This document shows, one piece after another, positions 1-6,509 of a stretch of 64,000 nt of DNA (its first letter is position 1; every line of letters starts with the position of its first letter). The stretch lies in assembly GCF_018917935.1 (NCBI RefSeq), contig NZ_JAHLPN010000013.1, positions 1-64,000 on the forward strand, given 5' to 3'. Under the pieces are notes generated by a model that saw nothing but the letters and a program-made list of their open reading frames with translations, was not told the DNA's origin and ran no database searches. The position numbers and the translations under genes were made by a program. The DNA comes from Kineothrix sp. MSJ-39. Its GTDB lineage: Bacteria; Bacillota; Clostridia; Lachnospirales; Lachnospiraceae.

Positions 1-149
1 CCGATTGCCCGAATAGTAACTTTAAAGCTTGTTTTACAGGCGGAAATTTTCGCCTGCTCTTGACATGCTCGAATCGACACTGTTATATATAAAGCAAGGG
101 CTGAATGCTCATTTGAGAGCCTTCAGCCCAATCATTATCATAGAAGATT
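1..149. other. Left-edge non-coding stretch with two hairpins
   Basis: I see no recognisable gene here. There is a short inverted repeat (CAGGCG/CGCCTG, 37-56). A stronger hairpin lies at 98-129, where GGGCTGAA pairs with TTCAGCCC and a shorter inner stem follows. The second looks like a transcription terminator of something to the left, or part of an insertion-sequence end, but it has no clear T-tract. A stop-free frame of about 30 codons exists at the very edge and matches nothing I know. Confidence 0.4.
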
Positions 150-178
150 ACATTTACAGAGTTTTATTCACACACTCT
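150..178 (+). repeat. 29-bp direct repeat, left copy
   Basis: This 29-bp stretch (ACATTTACAGAG...CACACTCT) recurs without mismatch at 537-565. The two copies flank the istB remnant. The homologous part of istB begins exactly at this copy's right edge, so the junction is a rearrangement point. Confidence 0.85.
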
Positions 179-455
179 GGATGAATGGCTTCTATTGAAA
201 CCAACGGAATCAGAGCAAAGAGATATATTCGAGCTACTCCATCGTAGACGCAAGAAATCTTCAACGATTTTCTGTTCCCAGTATGAGTTCGAGGAGTGGT
301 ACGATCAACTGGGTGGTGATGCCAGTCCTCTGGCAGATGCAATCATTGACCGTATTGCTCATGACAGTTATCGCATTAACATTACAAGTATTGATGCTGA
401 ACATGACATCTCAATGCGTGAGGTTTATGGATTAGCCAAGACATTACGCGAGTAA
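177..455 (+). pseudogene. istB: IS21-family transposition helper ATPase IstB, C-terminal remnant
   Basis: Reading from LDEWLLLKPTESEQRD, the frame matches the C-terminal third of IstB, the AAA+ helper that works with the IstA transposase in IS21 elements. The diagnostic RRRKKSSTIFCSQY and IIDRIAHDSY segments are present. The Walker A and B motifs and all of istA are absent. The fragment is cut at its 5' end by the 29-bp repeat, so no proper start codon exists; the TTG at 195 is only a chance start. It is dead and could not move itself. A GC-rich hairpin (476-512) follows the stop and probably belonged to the parent element. Confidence 0.85.
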
Positions 456-475
456 ACTCGCATAAGCGGTTCCCA

Positions 476-512
476 CCAGCCCGGACAGACGGTTTCCCGT
501 CTGCCGGACTGG
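476..512 (+). terminator. Stem-loop after the istB remnant
   Basis: CCAG and CAGACGG pair with CCGTCTG and CTGG around a TTT loop, giving a long GC-rich stem just after the istB stop. There is no T-tract. It is probably a structural element of the parent insertion sequence. Confidence 0.5.
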
Positions 513-536
513 CGGTGTTACCGCACAAGAATATTC

Positions 537-565
537 ACATTTACAGAGTTTTATTCACACACTCT
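537..565 (+). repeat. 29-bp direct repeat, right copy
   Basis: Identical over 29 bp to 150-178 and in the same orientation. It sits downstream of the istB remnant, so the pair brackets it. Confidence 0.85.
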
Positions 566-620
566 TGTGCCACCAGTGTTGTCACAATTTCATTATTGTA
601 TCATGAAAAATATAAATACA

Positions 621-652
621 CAAAAACAGGAAACGACTATAATCGCAATCAC
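621..652 (+). repeat. Half copy of the htpG terminator hairpin
   Basis: The stretch AAAAACAGGAAACGACTATA followed by ATCGCAATCAC differs at only two positions from one arm of the hairpin at 6416-6469. The second arm is missing here, so it cannot fold the same way. The rest of 566-744 holds no gene that I can support. Confidence 0.6.
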
Positions 653-705
653 TCAAGTAAGAGACAAAAAACACTTTTACCATGATTGGTAAAAATATTT
701 TTATT

Positions 706-748
706 TTAGTGACACAATTTTAAAATTTTTATTAATTTGTGGCACTAA
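706..748. promoter_or_regulatory. Palindrome at the 3' end of the DUF4143 ATPase gene
   Basis: TTAGTG-A-CACAA on the left pairs with TTGTG-G-CACTAA on the right around an AT-rich centre, with one mismatch. It overlaps the stop codon of the ATPase gene. Its right arm carries the same TTTGTGGCAC core as the palindrome upstream of the gene (2003-2037). Confidence 0.6.
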
Positions 749-1968
749 CTTACACTAATATTTACTTTTCCCAATAGAAAATCAACAATATTTATATGAG
801 AAATTCCATCTCTAGAATAATCGAATCTATCTAATGAAAATACATACTTAGGAGCTGCATCGCTTATAGGCTTAAATGCTCCAAACTCTCGTTCAATCGT
901 TTCTCTGCTTCCAAGATAATATGCAACTTGAATAAAACATTTTTTACGACCATCAATAACAACAAAATCAATTTCACCCTTGTATGTTTTTCCTGTAAAT
1001 ACCTCATAATCCCTTGAAACCAGTTCATTATAAATGATATTCTCTAAGAAAAAAGTATCTTCAAAATTTACCAAATTTGTATTTATCATACGAAAACCTG
1101 TATCAACAGCGTACTGTTTTTCAATATATGACATTGCTTGCTTTCCCACAATATTGAATCTTTTCACTCGATCTATCAGGCACGCTTTGTCCATCTTGTC
1201 AAGATATCTGTATATTGTTTTACGGTCTAGACTTTCTCCATTTTGATTTTCAAAATAGTTTTCTATATTTTTACTTGAAAATTCTTTTCCAGCATTTGCC
1301 ATAATATACCCTGCTATCTTTTCAAAATTCTGCCTATTTATTTTTGATCTATCAGTTATGATATCTTTATCAAGGATGCCAAAATATGTTTGTTCAAGAT
1401 ATCTCTTAATATCACTTTCTTTAGAAAATGAAAATCTCAATGGGAATCCACCCCAATTGATATAATCAATAATAAATTCATCGGGTGTCTGATTTTTTCC
1501 AATTATTTTAATATATTCATAACTTTCCGCAAAAGAAAATGGCATTATCCTAAATTCAACACACCGCCCCACCAAAAGTGTTGCCATCTTTCCTGACAAC
1601 AGTTTAGAATTACTGCCTGTAATAAAAATATCACAATTAATTGTAGCCCTCAAAGAAGCCAATACCTTTTCAAAACTTCTCACATGCTGAATTTCATCAA
1701 GGAATATTAAATATTTATCTTTATCCTTGATTTGTTTTATTATATAGTTATTCAGTTTTTCAGATGTACGGATTTTTTCAAACTGTAAATCTTCAAAATT
1801 AATCCGTATAATATGTGTCTTATCAAAACCATTTGAAACAAACTCTTCTTCAATCTGCTCAAGCAGAATAGATTTACCACAACGTCTTACGCCTGTTAAA
1901 ACTTTTATCAGATCAACATCGTAATACGGACGAATTTTTTGTAAATATCTTTCACGTTTAATATACAT
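745..1968 (-). CDS. AAA-family ATPase with DUF4143-type C-terminal domain
   Basis: This is a P-loop ATPase of the AAA_14 plus DUF4143 architecture, about 407 residues, the usual length. Walker A is GVRRCGKS (near residue 27) and Walker B is YLIFLDEIQH. The sensor-like segment FITGSNSKLLSG follows, and then a winged-helix-like middle. The C-terminal domain has the restriction-endonuclease-like pattern EIDFVV...KCFIQVAYYL, in which the E-D and Q/K positions resemble PD-(D/E)XK. The second ATG is chosen because AGGAG lies 9 nt upstream; the first ATG is only 3 nt away. The cellular role of the family is unknown. Members are scattered as accessory genes, and mobility or toxin-like roles have been guessed but not shown. 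Palindromes bracket this copy on both sides. Confidence 0.85.
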   Translation of the reverse strand: MYIKRERYLQKIRPYYDVDLIKVLTGVRRCGKSILLEQIEEEFVSNGFDKTHIIRINFEDLQFEKIRTSEKLNNYIIKQIKDKDKYLIFLDEIQHVRSFEKVLASLRATINCDIFITGSNSKLLSGKMATLLVGRCVEFRIMPFSFAESYEYIKIIGKNQTPDEFIIDYINWGGFPLRFSFSKESDIKRYLEQTYFGILDKDIITDRSKINRQNFEKIAGYIMANAGKEFSSKNIENYFENQNGESLDRKTIYRYLDKMDKACLIDRVKRFNIVGKQAMSYIEKQYAVDTGFRMINTNLVNFEDTFFLENIIYNELVSRDYEVFTGKTYKGEIDFVVIDGRKKCFIQVAYYLGSRETIEREFGAFKPISDAAPKYVFSLDRFDYSRDGISHINIVDFLLGKVNISVS

Positions 1969-2002
1969 ACGCATTTACTCCTAAAATAGATTGCTATTAT
2001 TA

Positions 2003-2037
2003 TGCCACAAATTTAAAATTTTTCAAGATTTGTGGCA
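2003..2037. promoter_or_regulatory. Palindrome upstream of the DUF4143 ATPase gene
   Basis: TGCCACAAAT (2003-2012) and ATTTGTGGCA (2028-2037) form a perfect 10-bp inverted repeat with a 15-nt AT-rich spacer. It lies 35 nt ahead of the start codon, so an operator for autoregulation is plausible. The related palindrome at the 3' end of the gene suggests that it may instead be an element boundary. Confidence 0.65.
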
Positions 2038-2050
2038 CATATTTATTTAA

Positions 2051-2398
2051 TCATAAATTCCATCCCTTCCATACATCAGGCTGATATCCAAGTGTAGATT
2101 GCTTTCCATTTATTTCTTACTACTAGTGTTTTAATTATCTGTAGACTCTCAAGTACCTTTTCAAGCTTATCTTCATCTGTAATATACTTAATAAGAGCAA
2201 GTAAATCCTTGTCTTTCCCATCCCAGTTAATCATATTCTCTAATCCACCATTTTCCTGAGCTACTGAATTAAATTCCCCTTGCTCATGCCTTTTTCTTTC
2301 ATATCAATAAACTGATACTTTATGCCACGCTCCTTGAAGAAACGTTCTGCTTTCTTTGTATCGTTGCATTTCTTTGTTCCAAATATCTGTATATTCAT
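2051..2398 (-). pseudogene. ArsC/Spx-family protein, frameshifted
   Basis: Reading three frames in turn gives a complete ArsC-like protein: MNIQIFGTKKCNDTKKAERF at the start, INWDGKDKDLLALIKYITDE in the middle, GYQPDVWKGWNL at the end. The arsenate-reductase-type cysteine (KKCNDT) and the C-terminal GYQPDVW signature are intact. A one-base loss in a C-run (about 2276-2279 on the + strand) and a compensating gain near 2105-2115 break the frame. The total of 348 nt equals 116 codons, the normal length of the family. A good AGAGAGGA ribosome site precedes the ATG. It is probably a recently inactivated Spx/MgsR-like redox regulator or arsenate-reductase-like enzyme. A sequencing error in the C-run is possible, but it would have to occur twice. 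Confidence 0.75.
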
Positions 2399-2525
2399 TT
2401 CAATTTTCCTCTCTATACTACCTGTAGAATGGTCCTTAAAACTTACTTGCCTACCATCAAAAGATTTCGCTACCTAAATCTCCACAGTCTATATTATTCC
2501 TTATCTATTTGCCCATATACCTTCC

Positions 2526-5048
2526 TTAAATACCACCCATTTCAGAATAATAATTCTTCAAATCTTCTTGAAGTTGTATTTTTACTTTGTCCCAATCTTC
2601 TTTTCCCATCTGACTATACAAAGCATGATTCATCGCAATCACACTTAAATCCTTCGAATAATAGAGAAATCTTTTTCGCTCAAATTTTTCAAATGGATTG
2701 GTAAGCATATTCCTGCAAATTGCTTTTCGATCCTTAAGCATTTTTTCATTATACGGGCAGGTACTTCGATCTACCTGAAGCCCCCGCCTTATTCTATCCT
2801 GATAAAATGCAATATAATCATCTAAAACATCATCTATTTTTGCATCTCCGATAGAATTAATATATTTAATAACCGCCAGCATAAACGGCATCTTATAGGA
2901 CAGGGAATAATCTCTTTCCTCTAAAAAATCAAAAAAATCTTGTTTAATAGTGCTGTCATTATGCTCTTTTATATCCAACTCTTTCCGATACTTCTCTACG
3001 TCCTCCGGACTAAATAGATACAATGATTTACTTCCGAATCTATATTCTACAGTAGGCACCATCTTCTTCTTTTTGATCCAACTGGTTATAGTACCTGTAC
3101 TGACAAAATATTCTCTGGCTACCTGTTCCTGACTTAAATAGCTGCCATACTTGTCCTCAAATGAATTGACATCGACCTCTGTAATACGCTCAATCTTTTC
3201 TTCTATTCCATCAATAACAATCATATCTCCGAGTGTATAATCCGTTCTTGTAATATCTCCAAAAGGAACATAATACGGATTAGCAAATATGGAATGCATA
3301 TTACAAGCCTTTATCATCGCACCGTACTCATCAACGACATCAATTATAATGACATTTTTCTTTACGTCGGTTTTTCGCAGCCCCCTTCCTATCTGCTGCA
3401 AATAAAGTACCTTTGACAATGTAGGTCTGGCCATAACCAAGATTCCCAGTTCCGGATAATCCCATCCTTCTGAAATCATATTGCAAGTGCATAAAAACCT
3501 GATTTTCTTCTGTTTAAATCTCTCCATCAGTCCTATCGGATTCTTTGTCTGTCCGGTATAACTGGCAGATGTAATTCCAGCACTGTTAAGCAATTTCGCC
3601 ATCTCATTGGCATGATTAACATTCACGCAAAAAATAACACCTTGTCGTAACCCCGCTTCTCCTGATGTAAAATACTCTTCAAGGACATTGACTATTAATT
3701 CATTTCTTGATGTAACTCTTATTCTCTTTTCAAGATCAGCATTCACATAATCCTTACCATTAAATCGAACTTGTGAGAGATCAATATTAGTTTCTATTCT
3801 GTATACATTTGCTTTTGCAACTATTTCCTTCTCCATTGCTTCCTTTAAAGATAAAGAAGTAGAATACGTACCAAAAACTGTCTCCAATTTTTTCTTATCA
3901 GGTCGTTGATCCGTAGCCGTAAGCCCAATGGTAAATCCTGTGTTAAAATATTGAATAACCCGCTTTAATACAGGGGCTACTGCATGATGTGCTTCATCTA
4001 CTACAAGATAATCATAATAATCTGGCTGTACATCAGTATAATGCCTCATCATATATGCATATGTCTTTATCTCAATTTTATCTTTTAACTCCGGTAAGGA
4101 TTTTTTTATTCTTTCTTCCCAGTCCAAAAGAATATTAACCCCCGGCACCAGAATCAAACCTTTAAAATTTTGTTTCTTTCCTGCATATTCTCGTAAGTCT
4201 TCCTCCACTATTTTTGATTTACCAGCCGCAGTAGGCAATACAATTAAAAAGGCTTTTATTCCAGCCTCTCTTCGTTTTCTGATTTCTTGCAAGCTTACAG
4301 TTTGATGTTCGTATAGCGCAACTTTTCTATCTATTTTTATTCCATCATTCACAAACTCGGAAGTGTCATTTCCAAAGTATTGCTTAATATCATCTTCAAT
4401 ACGGTTCTCAAAAGCACAATCTTCTGTAGAAAATCGAAACAGCTTTATTCCCCACAATGTACAAGTATTCTGCTTTTTTAACTGATTTCTATATTTTTCT
4501 TCTCCAATGATTTGTGGATGATGATAGGTAACTCCATTTTCTTCAACGGCATATTTTCCATTTCTGGTTCTTACTAAATAATCAAGAAAATAATTCTTTC
4601 CACATTCATCACAAATACTATATTCTCGTGATAAATATTTTAAAGCATTCATTCCATATGCATTTGAAAAATTTTTCTCAAAATGAAGTTCCAACGGTGA
4701 AACATCTAACTGTTCTCCCCTATCACCAACAGTAACCAGATAATCCCCTGATAGTGCAATTTCTTCTTTTGAAAGATATTGCTCAACTTCAGCATGTGTA
4801 TAACCTAAAAAACGGAAAACTCTTTTAAACTGATGCATATAATTGTTCTGCTTATCCGTAATTAACATGTACGAGAAAATCGGTTTTTCCGGATCATGCA
4901 TACAAATATCTTCATCAATAATAACCATATCTGTACCATTATCATAAAACCTCGACTGCCCACCATTCGGATATTTCACCTGTTCTCTCAAAGAAAAATC
5001 CGGATATTGAACTAAAAAGCTATCTTTCGTAGAATTAAATTTAGCCAC
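2526..5048 (-). CDS. DEAH-box superfamily 2 helicase with nuclease-like N-terminus and C-terminal HTH
   Basis: An 840-residue helicase. Residues about 145-210 (FLDYLV, KYAVEENGVTYHH, GIKLFRFS) resemble the D...ExN...R pattern of Vsr/DUF559-like endonuclease folds, next to a CDECGK motif at 146-151. The helicase core has Walker A PTAAGKSK (272-279), DEAHH (351-355), GLTATDQRPD (375-384) and motif VI QQIGRGLRKT. A MerR-like helix-turn-helix (QVAREYFVSTGTITSWIKKK) sits near residues 640-680. The start is GTG, with GGAAG about 8 nt upstream. It overlaps the upstream methyltransferase gene by 37 bp, so the two are translated as a coupled pair. The pairing suggests DNA processing or genome defence, but the exact function is not known to me. 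Confidence 0.75.
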   Translation of the reverse strand: MAKFNSTKDSFLVQYPDFSLREQVKYPNGGQSRFYDNGTDMVIIDEDICMHDPEKPIFSYMLITDKQNNYMHQFKRVFRFLGYTHAEVEQYLSKEEIALSGDYLVTVGDRGEQLDVSPLELHFEKNFSNAYGMNALKYLSREYSICDECGKNYFLDYLVRTRNGKYAVEENGVTYHHPQIIGEEKYRNQLKKQNTCTLWGIKLFRFSTEDCAFENRIEDDIKQYFGNDTSEFVNDGIKIDRKVALYEHQTVSLQEIRKRREAGIKAFLIVLPTAAGKSKIVEEDLREYAGKKQNFKGLILVPGVNILLDWEERIKKSLPELKDKIEIKTYAYMMRHYTDVQPDYYDYLVVDEAHHAVAPVLKRVIQYFNTGFTIGLTATDQRPDKKKLETVFGTYSTSLSLKEAMEKEIVAKANVYRIETNIDLSQVRFNGKDYVNADLEKRIRVTSRNELIVNVLEEYFTSGEAGLRQGVIFCVNVNHANEMAKLLNSAGITSASYTGQTKNPIGLMERFKQKKIRFLCTCNMISEGWDYPELGILVMARPTLSKVLYLQQIGRGLRKTDVKKNVIIIDVVDEYGAMIKACNMHSIFANPYYVPFGDITRTDYTLGDMIVIDGIEEKIERITEVDVNSFEDKYGSYLSQEQVAREYFVSTGTITSWIKKKKMVPTVEYRFGSKSLYLFSPEDVEKYRKELDIKEHNDSTIKQDFFDFLEERDYSLSYKMPFMLAVIKYINSIGDAKIDDVLDDYIAFYQDRIRRGLQVDRSTCPYNEKMLKDRKAICRNMLTNPFEKFERKRFLYYSKDLSVIAMNHALYSQMGKEDWDKVKIQLQEDLKNYYSEMGGI

Positions 5049-5605
5049 TTTTCATCTTCCCTTCCCGGTCTTACATCTCCAGTAATCCAGTATTCCTCTA
5101 TCGCCATTTCCTTCACATCTTTTACAAAGTCAGTGAACTCATCTATCGTAAAATCAGTGAAAAATCTTCCGTTTCTTTCTCCCTCAAAATTTCCATATTT
5201 GAATGATGTATATATAATTCCATCTGATTTTAAAGCCCTACTCATCTTATTCATTACTATTCTTAATTCATCTTTCGGTAGATGAAGAATAGACGAACAA
5301 GCCCATATTCCATCATAGTAATCTACATCATCTAAATCTTGAAACAACATCTGCTTTACCTTAATCCCTGTATATTCACTTGCATATTTACAAAGTTCTC
5401 CCGATCCATCTGTTGCTGTAACATCAAATCCAGACTTTAGGAAATACAGAGTGTCTCTTCCGGATCCGCAACCAAAATCAAGAATCTTTTTTCCAGATAA
5501 CAGCTGAAGAAACTTATCCTGTACTTCTTTAAAATTTACCGTAACTGTTCCTTCAATAAATGAATCTGCATTTTGGTTGTAATAATTTAACGTCTTATTT
5601 ACCAT
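5012..5605 (-). CDS. Class I SAM-dependent methyltransferase
   Basis: A 197-residue Rossmann-fold methyltransferase. Motif I is ILDFGCGSGRDTLYF (41-55), followed by the acidic strand-2 end TATDGSGE, the segment WACSSILHLPKDEL, and SFKYG...RFFTDFT. The C-terminal VRPGREDEKWLNLILR is typical of a small methyltransferase family often met beside DEAD/DEAH helicases. No DNA-methylase catalytic motif (DPPY/NPPY or PCQ) is visible, so the substrate may be a small molecule, RNA or protein rather than DNA. GGAGGTAATT precedes the ATG. The last 37 bp overlap the helicase gene, so coupled expression is expected. Confidence 0.8.
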   Translation of the reverse strand: MVNKTLNYYNQNADSFIEGTVTVNFKEVQDKFLQLLSGKKILDFGCGSGRDTLYFLKSGFDVTATDGSGELCKYASEYTGIKVKQMLFQDLDDVDYYDGIWACSSILHLPKDELRIVMNKMSRALKSDGIIYTSFKYGNFEGERNGRFFTDFTIDEFTDFVKDVKEMAIEEYWITGDVRPGREDEKWLNLILRKIAF

Positions 5606-5655
5606 AATTACCTCCGGATATCTCTACCAGAATGTCAATAATCAATTAAAGTGTA

Positions 5656-5760
5656 TCATAATACTCTAATTTCAGCTATACTTTCAACAACCTTGCACAC
5701 ACTCCACCCATCAACAATAAATATAGCTTTTCCTTTTACCTTTACCTGTACTTTATCCAT
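5656..5760 (-). CDS. Small hypothetical protein, 34 residues
   Basis: An ORF with GGGAGGAATTACT directly before its ATG, encoding a basic start (MDKVQVKVKGKA) and a hydrophobic middle (IFIVDGWSVCKVV). It lies 16 nt downstream of the stop of the Ser-rich membrane protein, on the same strand, so it is likely the last gene of that operon. I recognise no family. The strong ribosome site and tight spacing are the only evidence that it is translated. Confidence 0.5.
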   Translation of the reverse strand: MDKVQVKVKGKAIFIVDGWSVCKVVESIAEIRVL

Positions 5761-5776
5761 AGTAATTCCTCCCGCT

Positions 5777-6274
5777 TTACCAATCTTCTTCATCTTCATC
5801 CATTGCATCATCTACGCCATCTGCATAATCACAATCTCTTTCATATCTGTCATAGTCATAATCACCATCCATATAGATATCATCATAGCCATCATCATAA
5901 GAACTATATGTGCTCTTCTTTGTTGTAGTCCCTTTCTTGGTATCACTGCTATAAGAAGTTTTATCGTTTGTATACGATTTGCTGTTGTAGTTACTGCTGC
6001 TTGAACCCCAGTTGCTTGTACTGCTCTGTGAAGTACTGCCTGATGATGCTTTATCGCTATATGATGAACTGCTGCTTGACGTAGATGTAACACTGCTACT
6101 TCCCGTATACGGTTTATGCAAATAACAATAACTGCTTCCATTTGCCTGTTTATTATCGCATCCTGCCTCAATGCACTTAGGTTCTCTTGACACTCCTATT
6201 GAACCAATCACATACAAAATACCTGCTACTACAAAGAATATTGCCAGTCCCTGTCCCAATGAATTCTTCTTCAT
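5777..6274 (-). CDS. Ser-rich, acidic-tailed single-pass membrane protein
   Basis: A 165-residue protein. One membrane span (LAIFFVVAGILYVIGSIGV) lies near residues 9-27, then a short possible metal-binding segment CIEAGC...CYLH. A Ser/Thr/Tyr-rich stretch of about 70 residues follows, and the tail is dominated by Asp, Tyr and Glu (about 130-165). The ATG at 6274 is preferred to the upstream TTG because AAGGAGG ends 9 nt before it. The composition looks like a flexible surface or inner-membrane protein, and CxxxxC...C..H resembles a degenerate zinc ribbon. No known family or function. It is followed closely by a 34-residue ORF. Confidence 0.6.
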   Translation of the reverse strand: MKKNSLGQGLAIFFVVAGILYVIGSIGVSREPKCIEAGCDNKQANGSSYCYLHKPYTGSSSVTSTSSSSSSYSDKASSGSTSQSSTSNWGSSSSNYNSKSYTNDKTSYSSDTKKGTTTKKSTYSSYDDGYDDIYMDGDYDYDRYERDCDYADGVDDAMDEDEEDW

Positions 6275-6415
6275 ATGAATCAACCTCCTTAAAAAATTAA
6301 AAAACAGTAAGAGTTTATCTCTTAGTTCCTCCTAAGCTCCTCCTCAGGTCTCACACCCCTATTATACACGCACTATATGTCCAATAAAAAGGACTTCCAT
6401 AGATTTCAGGCAAAA

Positions 6416-6469
6416 AACAAGAAACGCCTATAATCGCAAACGTGATTGCGTTTATAGTCGTTTCTTGTT
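6416..6469. terminator. Rho-independent terminator, bidirectional, after htpG
   Basis: AACAAGAAACG and CTATAA pair with TTATAG and CGTTTCTTGTT across a short loop, with T-rich flanks on both strands. It lies 40 nt beyond the htpG stop and also faces the upstream region of the Ser-rich protein gene. A half copy occurs at 621-652. Confidence 0.8.
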
Positions 6470-6509
6470 TTTATCTCTCTAAATCTCTATATTCTTTTTA
6501 TGATATCTC

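Noticed and set aside
1-93. Stop-free frame at the window edge
   Set aside because: About 30 codons with no recognisable similarity. It could be the tail of a gene outside the window, but I cannot support it.
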